The notes: generated by a model not told the origin, from the sequence alone. A stretch of DNA of 64,000 nucleotides from Alentia gelatinosa (GCA_950022655.1 OX465583.1:8987779-9051778); one strand, 5' to 3'. Numbered from the stretch's first letter, positions 38,601 through 49,595 are shown. Numbers and translations: made by a program.

Positions 38601-41410
38601 AAGCATTGCTTAGAGTAATTAATGATATAACATATAGTCTCTGCAGACTCAATACATTTTTAGATTTTTATCCTTTCAGATATTTAATGCACCTATCGAT
38701 AATGCTGTGGGGTAGTTTTATTCGTACTATGCCTATAGGCATTCTTCCAATTTAAGAGTCTGTCTTGGTGTCTGTACAATAGTAGATACTAAAGTGGAAC
38801 TCACACGGTGGGATTCATGTACGTCTACCTGGAGTGGGATTCACACGAAGAGACTCATGTACCTGAGACTGGTGTACTTCACACCTTTTCTCTAGTCTCC
38901 GACAATTCTCGTTTGGTAAAAAATTCTCATGGCTAAGTACTGTTATCAGTCTCAAGGAAAAATGGCGAATTTGATTCACATGGGAGGACACACCTGGTAC
39001 ATAATCTCAGACATATTCACAGTGACCACTCAACTTGGGACTCAATTACCCTTGATGTGAAGGGTGTTACAAACATGTAATCATGCTTGCTGGCCTCCTA
39101 TTGGCTAGGGCAGGTACATGGTCGCAGCAGGTCCATTTGTCTCACCAAACTGTCCCTATAGATTTTAAACCTGTTTAAAGTCAAAATCTCATGAGATTCT
39201 GTTCCTTGTTAGGGGTGATTGTCGCCGACAATTGCAAGGGAAAAAAGTTGTTTCAGCAAATTGGAACCCTGTCATTCACACGAGGAGATTGTGTTCCAGT
39301 ACCAAATCTCAACAGGATTTGTCTCAGACAAACACTTTGTGAGGTACATGGATCCCACCGTGTGAATCCCATTCAACAGGGTTCAACATCTCATGAGATT
39401 CTGTTCCTTTTTAGGAGTAAATATTGAACATCTCATGATATAATGTTCCTTTTTAGGGGTAAATGTCACCAACAGTTGCAGGGGGAAACATGTCTCAGGG
39501 AAAGGAAACCCTACAATTTAGACGAAGAAATTGTGTATGAGTACAGAATCACAGCAGGATTTGTCTCAAACAAACATCCTGTAAAGTACATGCATCCCAC
39601 CGTGTGAATCCCACTTAACAAGGAACAGAATCTCATGAGATTTTGACCACTGTGAGGTACATGAATCCCACCGTGTGAATTCCACTTAACAAGGAACAGA
39701 ATCTCATGAGATTTTGAACCATGTGAGGTACACGAATTCCACCGTGTGAATCCCACTTAACAAGGAACAGAATCATATGAGATTTTGACCACTGTGAGGT
39801 ACATGAATCCCACCGTGTGAATTCCACTTAACAAGGAACAGAATCTCATGAGATTTTGAACCATGTGAGGTACACGAATTCCACCGTGTGAATTCCACTT
39901 AACAAGGAACAGAATCTCATGAGATCTTGACCACTGTGAGGTACATGAATCCCATAGTATGAATCCCACTTAATTTTTTATAAACTTTGCAACTTTATGT
40001 TTTAGCGGACCAAGCAAGCCGGTGGAGCCCCCTGGCAGCGTGGACCAGTACCAGAAGGGTCACGAGGGCTATAAGAAGTGGTATGGAGAGCCAGGCAGGA
40101 CTGGTGGAAATCAACCCAAACCAGGCAAACCAGACCCAAAACTGTGAGATGTCATTAACGTAAAAATAGGCACATTTATTAGCACTGATTTCCATTACCA
40201 GACAAAACGTATTTGTTTGCTACTCATGGACAAACACACTTTCCGTTATTAACAAGACTATGGTAATTGTTTTTGCCATTGTTCATTCCAAGAGGGACCA
40301 GACGGCAGAACGGCGGCTTATCTGTACGATTCGACCCTAATAAAATCTTCCGAAAAAAAAGAAGAAAAAGGTCCAATCGTGACCAAAACAGCATTGACTA
40401 CCGTATCTAATTATTCTGCGCTATACACATTGCCACTTTGAAATGTGTGATATGAACTCCCTACAGTCCTGAGCGTTTAATATGGGTAGAATCTCAATAT
40501 CTAATTCAATCAAATGCAGCATTTGTAAAAGATAATATTTTCGAAAATTAAGTCGATAGAAATGAAGAGGACTTCATAAAAAAATCCATAACAAGACCTT
40601 TCGGTCCCAAGATTCTAAAATTGTGGCACTACCCGTGATTTTATCAAAGGACTTCAACTGGCCCTGATGTGATATTTCTGCTTGAGTCACTGACATTATA
40701 AATAAGTAAGCAAGTAAGACTTGATTCTCCTTCAGTCTTATTTCAGTCAATAATCAGGCCAGATACTTCAAATAAAGAGCGATGTTTTAGAAGGAAACCC
40801 ACGAGATGGAAATAACTTGGTCCGTACTCCACCGAGTTTGACTGCAGAGTAACTCACGAAGCGAAGCGGAGTGAATTACTCTGTGGTCAAACGAGGTGGA
40901 GTGCAGACCAAGTTATTTTCATCAAGTGGGTTTCTGATTTTATCGCACCCCGTATAACACTATTTATTGATGAAATGAATCACCAAAATAACCATTGAGT
41001 ATTGGGTACACGAACTTCAAGGCCTTGGAGTACGAGTTCCTAATGTTAAGCCTATGGAGGAAAATACCGGGGTGAGATAATAGATGAATCCCCACAGAAT
41101 ACAGCTGGTAGGTTATAGTTTCCAGCTCTGCTATATGGCAAAAATGCTGTAATATCAAAAATGCTATAATATCCTCGATATTCTGATCGCATGTATTCAC
41201 CTCGTTCTTAAATCAATATTCTCGGTCAATATCTCCGATCAAAATACCTCAGAACAGATTCCATTCAGGCACACTAACCATGTCTCCATATATCATTCAC
41301 ATGTTTGCCTTCTGCTGACTGACAGAGCATCCACAGACCACTACTACAAGGGACACGAAGGCTACAAGAAGCATTACGGAGTGCCACGATCCCCGACAGG
41401 CAAGAACTGA
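35671..41410 (+). CDS. Small spliced gene: 80-residue protein with two GHEGYKK repeats
   Basis: Three coding exons join in frame: 35,671-35,690 (ATG, then donor GG|GTAAGT), 40,006-40,143 (acceptor TTTTAG, donor CT|GTGAGA) and 41,326-41,410 (acceptor CTGACAG, stop TGA). They total 243 bases. The protein starts MDTPDGG, then is rich in G, P and K. It has two copies of Y-x-KGHEGYKK-x-YG-x-P, at about residues 21-35 (YQKGHEGYKKWYGEP) and 58-72 (YYKGHEGYKKHYGVP). There is no signal peptide, membrane segment or cysteine, so a soluble, largely disordered intracellular protein is likely. I do not recognise the family. In-frame splicing at both junctions and a repeat shared between exons 2 and 3 are strong support, and exon duplication probably created the second repeat. 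Introns 1 and 2 carry many MITEs. Confidence 0.72.
35799..36162 (+). mobile_element. Foldback element family P, copy 2 (intron 1)
   Basis: Nearly identical to 25,773-26,111 over its length. Differences include a short extra copy of the ATGATAATTTACGGAACT segment near 36,022-36,065. It lies in intron 1 of the small gene. Confidence 0.75.
36195..36320. repeat. Hairpin related to family P
   Basis: ACCTGACCATGCTGTACATG ... AACGAGATGGG is mirrored by CCCATCGAGTTTTGCAGCAT ... GTACAAACATGG around GAACGAGCGCGAGTTCC. Confidence 0.6.
36442..36800 (+). mobile_element. Modular MITE (family F4)
   Basis: The module 36,442-36,655 (TTATCCTACCCCTAATAAAA ... GAGGTAGGATAA) is followed by a hairpin with turn ACACTCGGCTACGCCTCGTG (36,723-36,742) and arms TAGACTTGTCAATGTCTATG / CATAAATATTGTTAAGTCTA. 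Confidence 0.65.
36860..37070. mobile_element. Modular MITE (family F5), partial
   Basis: The hairpin CATCGAGTTTGGAGTACATA ... CACTCCAAACGAAATGGTGA has turn GAGGTGAGAGCCAAGTGAA (36,967-36,985). The following module starts TTATCTTAGCCC at 37,054 but has no clear right end. It matches 46,770-46,935 at about 85%. Confidence 0.6.
37071..38345. other. Intron 1 sequence, no exon seen
   Basis: AT-rich. On the minus strand, CACCTGAAGAAGGCC, ATT-containing loop, GGCCGAAACGTTGTG at 38,013-38,050 parallels the hairpin at 24,005. Confidence 0.35.
38350..38470. repeat. Short minisatellite, AAATGACTTTGTCC-like unit
   Basis: Five to six degenerate copies of CACGAAATGACTTTGTC / CACAAAATGATTTT, each about 16-20 bp. 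Confidence 0.7.
38795..39975. mobile_element. TIR element with internal 71-bp repeats (intron 1)
   Basis: The left end AAGTGGAACTCACACGGTGG and right end AATCCCATAGTATGAATCCC-ACTT are inverted. Internal copies of CATGAATCCCACCGTGTGAA and TCTCATGAGATTCTGTTCC occur in both orientations. It ends 30 bases before exon 2 of the small gene. Confidence 0.55.
39590..39972. repeat. 71-bp tandem repeat, about five copies
   Basis: The unit reads AGGTACATGAATCCCACCGT GTGAATTCCACTTAACAAGG and then AACAGAATCTCATGAGATTT TGACCACTGTG. Two variants of the last 11 bases (TGACCACTGTG and TGAACCATGTG) alternate, as does CATGAATCCC/CACGAATTCC. Confidence 0.92.
40144..40785. other. Intron 2, 5' part
   Basis: Nothing beyond AT-rich intron sequence. 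Confidence 0.4.
40790..41080 (+). mobile_element. Modular MITE (family F3-like) in intron 2
   Basis: The hairpin has 35-bp arms (AACTTGGTCCGTACTCCACC ... GGTGGAGTGCAGACCAAGTT) and turn CGAAGCGAAGCGGAGTGA (40,856-40,873). The module 40,940-41,080 (TTATCGCACCCC ... GGGGTGAGATAA) follows. Confidence 0.7.
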
Positions 41411-43500
41411 GAGGAACAGTCCAGTCCTGGATGCCGTCAGACATTACAGGTACTGGTGAATATATTCCTCAAAAAGAAAAAAAAATCAAAAAAATATCAT
41501 TGACATCTCTGTCTCTCATGTGAAATTTTCCTGGACAATTCTTATTCATTGGTGCACATAGACGTTACATATATGATTGTTAGAAGGATATGATTAGACG
41601 AGGCGAACTCTATGCAATCGCGACCACAAGTGTTTTCCTGTAGTTTGTTACCCTCGCAGGTCGACTTCCGTTTTTTTAATGTTTTTTTTATTAGCACACA
41701 ATTCATCCGACTGGATGGTCTTACATTGCGGCCTTATTCAAAATTCTGCTGCTTTGTCTTCCCTCCTGTGATTGGGTGGCAGCCGCTGCCCAATACTAGT
41801 ACGTTGCCTATTGGTAGGTGCCCTTTTAATTTATGCTTTTAATATATGTTTTTTGTCCAATTTCCTGGAGGGACCGTACAGGTTTTCCCCACCGGTATGG
41901 AAAGGATCTTTTTAGAATAATTGTTAGAAGGAAATTATTCAAACGTGTACATTGATGATATATTGGGTAGTTAGGCTACCAGCATCGAAAAGGACACCTA
42001 TTGAGATGCCCTTCCAAAATGAGAGTTTTCAGGATTGAGATCAGGACAATGACAGATTTATTAAAGACAAATGCTGGTAGTTGGGTGATTTCTAAATTCT
42101 ATTGATTTTTTTCAAATAACTCTGGATAATATAAGTTTCATATGTCAGCAAATAGAAAATAAATGAAAAAGGCATGTCACTATACTGACTTCTAAGGGAA
42201 GTCCATCTGAAAAGATAAGTCCTTAACTATTGGTATCTATGTGAAACTGCAATATTTTGCCTTTGTGGGTAGATGACACTGATGTGCTAATGCTATCTTC
42301 AATAAATTCTGGAATATGATAGTTGGGAACATATAAAAATGAGAAATGCTAAAAAATACTATGTCAACATGCTAACTTCTACGGGAAGGCCATCTGAAAA
42401 AGGTAAGTTCTTTACCATTGGTGCCTATGGGAAATATTTTCATGAAACCAGATGGCAGCACAAGTGATAAATTTAGTTCTCAGTGTAGACAAAGAGGGCA
42501 CTACGATACCTACCCGCATTTGTCTTTAAAGGACATTTCAAGTCTCCATCCTTCTCCCTGTTGTTTGAAAGGAAAATCCATGTTTATTTAACGCGATCTC
42601 TCCTATGAAGTACCAGGGACCTGTTTCAGTAGGCTCGTGACATTAGGCATAGACAGACATCAACAGCGGCACCAACAGTGCAAGCAACAGCGGAAAAAGA
42701 CTAGCAAATATAAGAAAATCAGAGTGCCCAATCTTCTTCATATTTTGAACGATTATAGGTTTTATGTATCCCCTACTCATGTTAAAGTGTCATTGCTTTA
42801 TTCCTACGAGAAGTGAGTGAAACTCTGCGTGTCATTGATTGCAATCTTGTGATCTGTCCGTATGGTGTCACAGACGCTATCTAGACATGTCACGAAACTA
42901 CCGAAACAGGTCCCTGGACTATGATATGACAGTCATATGGGAATACTTCCAGATATGAAACGGCCCTGGTTAATATATGTCACAGGAACATGTAGATATA
43001 GATTATAAAATGTAAAGGTAAAGAAGGAAATTCTCCCTAAATTATTGTCGACTTATATTTAGTATGTGTATAAAATTACTCTGGAGTACCTTGCATTTTA
43101 CTCTAACAAAATAAATATTTTGTTTTCCAGGTACAACAATGGCGGAGCACAGTGTCCATCATAAACATGTACCAGAAAATACAGCCAACGAAACAACAGG
43201 ATGAATTAGTCCCAAAGTGCGCCGCTCTAGTACAAGACAACAAGTATAAACAGATTATGAAAGTCAGAGTTCTAACACGGAATTCTGTGGTACCTACAGA
43301 CCACCACAGGATGCTGTCTTGACACTCTCACTTTTTAGAGACGACTGAACTATTACTGAGAATGTGCGTGGACAACGATCTAGTCAATCTAACTCAAATA
43401 TTCTTTCCCTGAGTCTTTGTTTTAGTTTAGGACTTGACAAAGGCAACTCCACGCCAAAACTTTGTATCCCGCTGCATTAATAAAGCTAATTACCAAAACA
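41411..43500 (+). other. 3' UTR of the small gene, spliced, with polyadenylation signal
   Basis: After the stop, exon 3 continues 39 bases to a donor at 41,450 (ACAG|GTACTG). An acceptor with a good pyrimidine tract (TTTTGTTTTCCAG) ends at 43,130, and AATAAA is at 43,479-43,484. The 3' UTR exon is therefore about 43,131-43,500. A UTR intron more than 50 bases past the stop could trigger nonsense-mediated decay, but here the junction lies only about 39 bases after the stop. The intron contains MITE copy T2. Confidence 0.55.
42616..42913. mobile_element. MITE family T, copy 2 (in the 3' UTR intron)
   Basis: Same TIRs (GGGACCTGTTTCAGTAG ... CTACCGAAACAGGTCCC) and about 90% identity to 34,414-34,712. 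Flanking bases are CCA and TGG; no clear target duplication is seen. Confidence 0.8.
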
Positions 43501-43867
43501 AAATTTGGGAAGGTCTTGAGTTGTACATAAGTACTTTATTACTCTGGACTTTTAGTTTAAAACACTGGCCACCAGAGCTACACTACGTTAGCTCTGATCG
43601 GGTCGCGGCCACCTTTACCCAGTAGCGGGAACTATTTGCTACTCTTTTACCAGACCTTTTGTGTTTTTTTGGAAAATGTATTATATCATAATCTCAATGC
43701 CAATTTTCATATTTCCTTTCGTGTATATCCTTTAAAATATAATGAACATAAATCTAGGTTTCATTATCAATTTGTTAAGCTATCAATACTTCCTGCAACT
43801 TGTTATATGCGGTTATGGTCTTCTAAGACAGAGGGCGCCACCACTCAACTACTGGACCACTCACTGG

Positions 43868-44783
43868 TAGAGAGAGAGAGGGAGAGAGAGAGAGAGAGAG
43901 AAAGGGGGGGGGGGGGAGGGAGAGGGAGGGAGGGAGAGGAAGGGAGAGCGAGATGGAGAAGGAGAGAGAGTGGGAGGGAGAGAGAGAGTGAGGGAAATAG
44001 AGTGAGAGGGAGAGAGAGATGGAGCAAGAGGGAGAGGGAGAGGGAGATGAGAGAGAGAGAGAGAAGAGTGAGGGAGAGAGAGTGAGAAGGAGAGAGTGAG
44101 GGAGAGAGAGTGGGAGGGAGAGAGAGAGGGAGAGAGAAAGGGAGAGAGAGGGGAGAGAGAGAGGGAGGGAGAGAGAGGGAGAGAGAGGGAGAGCGAGATG
44201 GAGAGGGAGAGGGAGAGGGAGAGAAAAGGAGAAAGTGGGAGAGGGAGAGGGAGAGAGAGAGGGAGAGAGATCGAGAGAGAGAGAGAGAGAGAGAGGGAGG
44301 GAGGGAGGGAGGGAGGGAGAGACAGAGGGAGACAGAGGGATAGAGAGGGAGAGATGGAGAGAGAGGCAGAGAGAGGGAGAGAGAGAGGGAGGGAGAGGGA
44401 GAGGGAGAGAAAAAGTGAGAGAGAGGGGAGAGAGAGGGAGGGAGAGAGAGGGAGAGAGAGGGAGAGCGAGATGCAGAGGGAGAGGGAGAGGGAGAGAAAA
44501 GTAGAAAGTGGGAGAGGGAGAGGGAGAGAGAGAGGGAGAGAGATCGAGAGAGAGAGAGGGAGGGAGGGAGAGACAGAGGGAGACAGAGGGATAGAGAGGG
44601 AGAGGAAGGGAGAGATGGAGAGAGAGGCAGAGAGAGGGAGAGAGAGGGAGAGAGAGAGGGAGAAAGAGAGGGAGAGAGAGAGGGAGACAGAGAGGGAGAG
44701 AGAGAGGGAGAAAGAGAGGGAGAGAGAGAGGGAGAGAGAGAGAGGGAGAAAGAGAGGGAGAGAGAGAGGGAGAGAGAGAGAGA

Positions 44784-44837
<54 letters not shown>

Positions 44838-44850
44838 GAGAGAGAGAGAG
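43868..44850. repeat. Purine tract of GA/GGGA repeats, about 1 kb
   Basis: GAGAGG, GGGAGA and GAGAGA units continue almost without pyrimidines on the plus strand. Segments of about 270 bp recur within it (for example GAGATGGAGAGGGAGAGGGA at 44,187 and GAGATGCAGAGGGAGAGGGA at 44,468), so there is a higher-order duplication. The long S/L/P and R/E ORFs are artefacts. Confidence 0.97.
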
Positions 44851-45645
44851 TCGCCAGGTGGTACCGGTTTGGGTAATCTGACATAATCAGACGATCTGCA
44901 GTCGCCACGTACTTGGTGTTTACACTAGACGATTTCTAGCCTTTTTCGGTTGAAAGTCGTCAGCTGGTGCACAAGTCAAGAATAATCGTCCAGTGCAAAA
45001 CGCCGTGTTACCCGGCCTTTACATTAAACAAATAGATTCGTGGCGACTGTAGATTGTCAAGCCAGTAGTCGTCAGGTGGTGCTAATGTCCACCGTAAAAG
45101 TAGTCAACCTCAGAATGTACTCGAGCGTTTAGACTTATCACTCACCCGGCGTTTATAATACTAGACAACTAAAACGTGATGACTGTAATATCGGCCGCAA
45201 TAGACATCAACCAAAGAGTTTCCTCAATTGTTTACACTTTTTATATGTACCGATTTCTAGCCGTTGACGGCTGAAAGTCGTCAGGTGGTGCACATTTCAA
45301 GAATCGCCGCCTATAATCGTCTAGTGTAAACGGCGGGTAACTTTTCACAGAATCGCCGCTATAATCGTCTAGTGTAAATGCCGGGTAAGTTTTCACAGAA
45401 TCGCCGCCTGTACATGTCTAGATGACTTATTCAATCTCTCTAGAAATAATCGCAGGCGTCAGAGCATGTCCAATAATCTTGAGATGGTGCCAAATTGTGT
45501 AATCTGATAAAATCAGACGATCTGCAGTTGTCACGCGCTGGGCGTTTACATAAGACGATTTCTGTCATTTTACGACTGAAAGTCGTAAGGAGGTGCAAAA
45601 TACCAGAATCGCCGGCCAGAATCGTTTAGTGTAAACGCCGGCTGA
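44851..45645. repeat. Diverged block of the 475-bp array family
   Basis: Contains TCAGACGATCTGCAGTCGCC, GTGTTTACACTAGACGATTT, GTCGTCAGGTGGTGC and AATCGTCTAGTGTAAACG in both orientations, as at 9,110-10,455. It starts exactly where the GA tract ends. Confidence 0.8.
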
Positions 45646-46524
45646 AGGTAATAGACTGAAACAAATAAAACCAATAGGTGGACGTTCACTTCCCTTCCGT
45701 CACTATTCATTGCCTAAATATATACTTGAAATCTGTTTTGTTGCCTGTATATATTGTGGCTGGCAGTTCGTTCTATATGTAAATACACCTCCTTTTAGGG
45801 AAGATATTTTATATGACATGCATCTGAAAGGCCACTCCCTAACTGGCTTAGTACTTAATTAATGAATGCTTTATATGAAAATCACGGTAATTCTAACAAC
45901 ATTAGCCAGAGAGATGTTTAAACATTGATTGAAAAAGAAATGTGGTTGCTTTCAATATTATTAGCAAATAAGCACAAAAATACTTTAGAATTCATTGGAA
46001 TGGATTGGAATTATTTGGAATTGGAATTGGCTAATAACTGCGTAGCTACCTGTCATGATGAAATAAGCTGTCCAATCAAGCAAATATCTATTCCAGGAGG
46101 TTGCATGCCTAGAAACGAATAGTTTACTCTTTTAAATGACTTCAAAATGTTATCAAGAAAGTGTTTTATGCCTATTTTGACTGTAGGCGCTTCAACGGTT
46201 AAATTTGATTTATGCAAATTAGGCATATTTCCCAGAGAAGATTTCAGTGGATCTTTAGTTTCATTTTCCCGATTTATTTTCTCCGCCAACGAGATTCAAA
46301 GGCCCGAGGAGAGGTCACACGATGGTTAGGGTTTGAGTAGCTCATTTATCGTAGGGAAGGTCAATTTTAGCCGATGATAGATGAACTCTCGTCCATTCAG
46401 TACGTTTTATTATCTATTGTCAGGCCGGGACACCTTGTCCATAGTCTCCTTCAACTCTCCTGGCGGGCCACACCCCTAGATAATCCAAAATAATAAATAA
46501 CACTGCACGAAAACCGCTATTTTA
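45646..46524. other. AT-rich DNA, no supported gene
   Basis: Open frames of 60-78 codons on both strands at 45,925-46,330 are unrecognised. Confidence 0.35.
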
Positions 46525-46525
46525 C

Positions 46526-46544
46526 GGGGGGGGGGGGGGGGGGG
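46526..46544. repeat. G homopolymer tract
   Basis: About 18 consecutive G followed by TGGATTTCAG; probably unstable. A T11 tract lies at 46,617. Confidence 0.9.
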
Positions 46545-46769
46545 TGGATTTCAGTGTTGGTGCAACCTCTACCAACACCCACGAGTGCGATGGCAGGGGC
46601 GGCGGTGGGTCGCAATTTTTTTTTTTTATCAGTTCAGATATACGCCAAACGTATATAACATGTATACGACTGGCGTATACATGTTGCGCAGAAGGTATTT
46701 CCTCTCGTATACGCCTGGTGTGAAATACCCCCAAGACGCATCCGTATACAAGAGGAAACTAAGAAGGAA

Positions 46770-47043
46770 ATTGATGAGTGTTTGGTCTGTGTCCCCGTTC
46801 GCCATCGAGTTTGGAATGCTCAGTAATATGAACGAGGCGATAGCCGAGTGAATATTCTGAAGCACTTCAAACGAGATGGTGAACAGGGACTCAGACCAAG
46901 CACGAATATGTTTCTGATTTTATCTTAGCCTGGAAATATCCATCTCTTTATCACCCGTTGAGAACGAGATACCGTTCTCGCAAGCCTGTTGAGAACGAGT
47001 TCGTAATGCTAAGCCTATGGACGTTCATACCAGACTAAGATAA
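46770..47043 (+). mobile_element. Modular MITE (family F5)
   Basis: The hairpin (CATCGAGTTTGGAATGCTCA ... CACTTCAAACGAGATGGTGA) has turn GAGGCGATAGCCGAGTGAA (46,834-46,852). The module 46,920-47,043 starts TTATCTTAGCC and ends GACTAAGATAA. It is a full-length relative of 36,860. Confidence 0.65.
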
Positions 47044-48005
47044 AGTCTTGTATACGCCTCATACACTGGTGTGAAATATGGGCGTATATATATATATCTG
47101 AAAACAAGTCAATTCACAGCCGATACATGCACTTCAGCGATGCCGCATATATATAGGAATAAACTGGTGGTTTTCGTGCAGTGTAAAAGCATAGGTATTC
47201 GTTTAAACTAACGGAAATATGTTTATTACTATATACCGGTGCACGAATGTCTCACTTTTACGCGATAGGAGAAAAGATACCGTTCGGCCGCACCGTGGCG
47301 TAAAATATTTTTACGCCACACCGTACCACGTGATCACCCGTGAACTATCCATCAAGGTGAATGTTCGGTGATTCATACCTGCCTTGCTTATTTCGGAGGT
47401 TGAAATAGGTTGATAACTGAAGTACATAAATGGCATTTTAATCGAATTTCGGCATATAGTAATAAAAAGACATAGTGAGTATTTTGATCAAAATATCTCT
47501 GAACAGATTCCATTCAGTCACACTAACCATGTCTTTCTATATTACGACTGAATTACAAACTTTTAGAGTTTGAGGGAAGATATCAGAAATATTTAGTCAG
47601 ATTCACATATATTTATAAATTATTAAATCAGTTCCCAATAATACCACTATGTGGCACCACATTCAACCACTACAAACAGTCTTTCAAGTCTCCCCCCAAA
47701 GTGTCTTTCAGGCCTTTTTGTCATCGGGACTATGAACGTGGATTTCTCTCCTTACGGACCACAGGGGTAATAAAACACGATTGACGAGCTCTCGCCCTGG
47801 GGGTCGTCCATGGAGGTCTCCTTCGTTTGGCCTGTCATCCCCAACGTGTAAGAAATGAAACGGGCCCCTTGACACACTGGGTTGAATTTACTGGGCATCT
47901 TTAGGGAGCGTTCATTATTCATGGCCGGAGGAGGGGGGGGGGGGTCCTTGTTTGTGGTAGTGCGTCACTGACTGAATAGTATGTTCTGGCAATTTAATCT
48001 GTACT
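47044..48005. other. No gene seen
   Basis: Contains a palindrome near 47,266-47,335 (ACGCGATAGGAG... and TGGCGTAAAATATTTTTACGCCA) and a G11 tract at 47,934. Confidence 0.4.
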
Positions 48006-48014
48006 GGCAGAATA

Positions 48015-48115
48015 CTGGAGAACTCGACCCGAAACGAATTCGACCCGTAAAGAATTCGACCCATAAAGACTCGACCGTAAGAAGAATTCGACCCTTAACG
48101 AACTCGATCCATTTT
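48015..48115. repeat. Short minisatellite, ATTCGACCCGTAAAGA unit
   Basis: Six degenerate copies of A(A)TTCGACCCxTAAxGA. Confidence 0.75.
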
Positions 48116-48434
48116 AGATCTTCCCAACTCAAGTATCCTATTACAACTGTGGATAAATGCTAAATTCAATAGTTAGTATGTTATCTTGACCTCAAATTTC
48201 GTCTTCTCTGGGGAAGAATACAAACTGAAAACCCTTCCCCTAACCCATATATTATGTATTCAGAAGTAACATGTTATGATGGATTGTAATGGCGACTGAT
48301 GAAAACCAGCCACTGGTAGTGTGCCAAGGCTGACGGTACGCCATTTTTATTGGAAAACACAGGAGAATGTAATACAATTGACAAAAATGTAAAATATCAT
48401 AGACACCAATAAAGAAAGTTGAAACAAAAAAAAC

Positions 48435-48530
48435 CCCCAAAAACCCTAACCTTAACCCTTTCCCTATCCCTAACCCTAACCGTATATCTAACCCTAACCT
48501 TAACACTATCCCTATCCCTAAGCATAACTA
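48435..48530. repeat. Interstitial telomere-like repeat
   Basis: Degenerate CCCTAA units (AACCCTAACCTTAACCCTTT, CCCTATCCCTAACCCTAACC, TCTAACCCTAACCTTAACAC) over about 95 bp, preceded by A and C tracts. The unit is the metazoan telomeric TTAGGG read on the other strand. Confidence 0.75.
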
Positions 48531-48769
48531 GACTTATTTTTCAAATCCGCTGGTTTATTTGTCTTAAAGCTAACTAATACTATTTTCAAAATAAAAACAG
48601 GAATTACCCCCTATAAATATCCCTCCTTGCAATACCAAAAGAAAGTTGCCCCCTCTTGGAATACCCCCCCCCCCAAAAAAAAAAGAAAAAAAAGAAGAAG
48701 AAAACCCACCCCAGTAATAACTGTGCACCCCCTGGTAATTAATAATGACCGCTCCTTTTCATGATAGAA

Positions 48770-48970
48770 TTAAGCCGCATCAACGGCTGTCTCACATCCC
48801 TTCCGACAGTAGTGTGCCGTATCGATATTCAGTTGTCCAGCACTTGCGTCGAAGGCTACATTTACAGCAAATCTCATTTGAAAGGCACCAACTTGTGTTG
48901 CATGGGAGGCAGACTCATGCCTCTGTGAATAGTCATACAGCATATTGCATTGATGAAAGTCGAAGCCCAC
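48770..48970 (-). CDS. Orphan ORF, unrecognised
   Basis: A minus frame of 66 codons with protein-like composition (FDFHQCNMLYDYSQRHESAS, AFDASAGQLNID) ends TAA at 48,770. It may be a terminal exon or a transposon remnant. The plus strand is open over the same interval, so the evidence is weak. Confidence 0.2.
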   Translation of the reverse strand: MGFDFHQCNMLYDYSQRHESASHATQVGAFQMRFAVNVAFDASAGQLNIDTAHYCRKGCETAVDAA

Positions 48971-49272
48971 GCCATGAGGAGGTATAGGACATTAATACAG
49001 GACAGATCTGATTACTGTTATTCCCAAAAGAAGATCCATGTACGTCGATGTGATGCTGTATTTATAGGATTGCCAATGTCGATGATCAAAGGGAAACTAA
49101 GATAAAATGTATTCTGTTTGTAAAACATCAGGAGAAATATGTGATCGGGCTTCTCATGTTTGCTTGCCCTTTAAATCGGACTGATTTTCCAATGGGTCGT
49201 AACCGAAAGCTTAGCTACATAAAGAAGTGCTTTAGATGGATGAAACCATGCACAGTCCACACAAAAGAGGTT

Positions 49273-49381
49273 AATTAAACCCAACACGGGAAATTGGCAT
49301 AGAGTATTTATTACTCGAGAAGATACTAAGATGAATTACAAGTCTGTAATAAGTCTGTTTGATATTCAAGTCTATAAAAAG
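49273..49381 (-). repeat. Element 1 split repeat B2 (outer 3' end)
   Basis: AATTAAACCCAACACGGGAA ... GATATTCAAGTCTATAAAAA, a 109-bp copy of B1 at 49,593-49,701 with one A/T difference (GGGAAATTGG against GGGAAAATGG). Confidence 0.92.
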
Positions 49382-49432
49382 CATTTCAATCTATTAGAGT
49401 TCAGTTAGTCCAGTTGTGGGGCGGGTGGTGGT

Positions 49433-49595
49433 AAAGAAACACGTCTTATGTCTTTAGATCCTGCCGCCAAAAGAGGGCGAAGCGTCGTGACGTCAGGAGA
49501 TGACGTGGCAGTTGACCCCAAGGTCAAGGCCGGCGGATAACAAGAAAACTTTCCCGCTTGTTAATTAACACGCAATTTAACAATTACTAACCAAT
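49433..49595 (-). repeat. Element 1 split repeat A2
   Basis: AAAGAAACACGTCTTATGTC ... ACAATTACTAACCAAT, a 163-bp copy of A1 at 53,985-54,147 with one difference (GACCCCAAGG against GACCCCGAGG). It joins B1 directly. Confidence 0.92.

Noticed and set aside
39511..39969. Minus-strand ORFs with repeated GIHTVGFMYLT
   Set aside because: They arise from the 71-bp tandem repeat and change frame between units.
42616..42913. hAT assignment of MITE T from CAGGGACC ends
   Set aside because: No 8-bp target duplication is visible at either copy, so the superfamily is left open.
43823..44908. 361-codon minus ORF of Ser/Leu/Pro and plus ORFs of Arg/Glu/Gly
   Set aside because: Translation of the GA/GGGA simple repeat.
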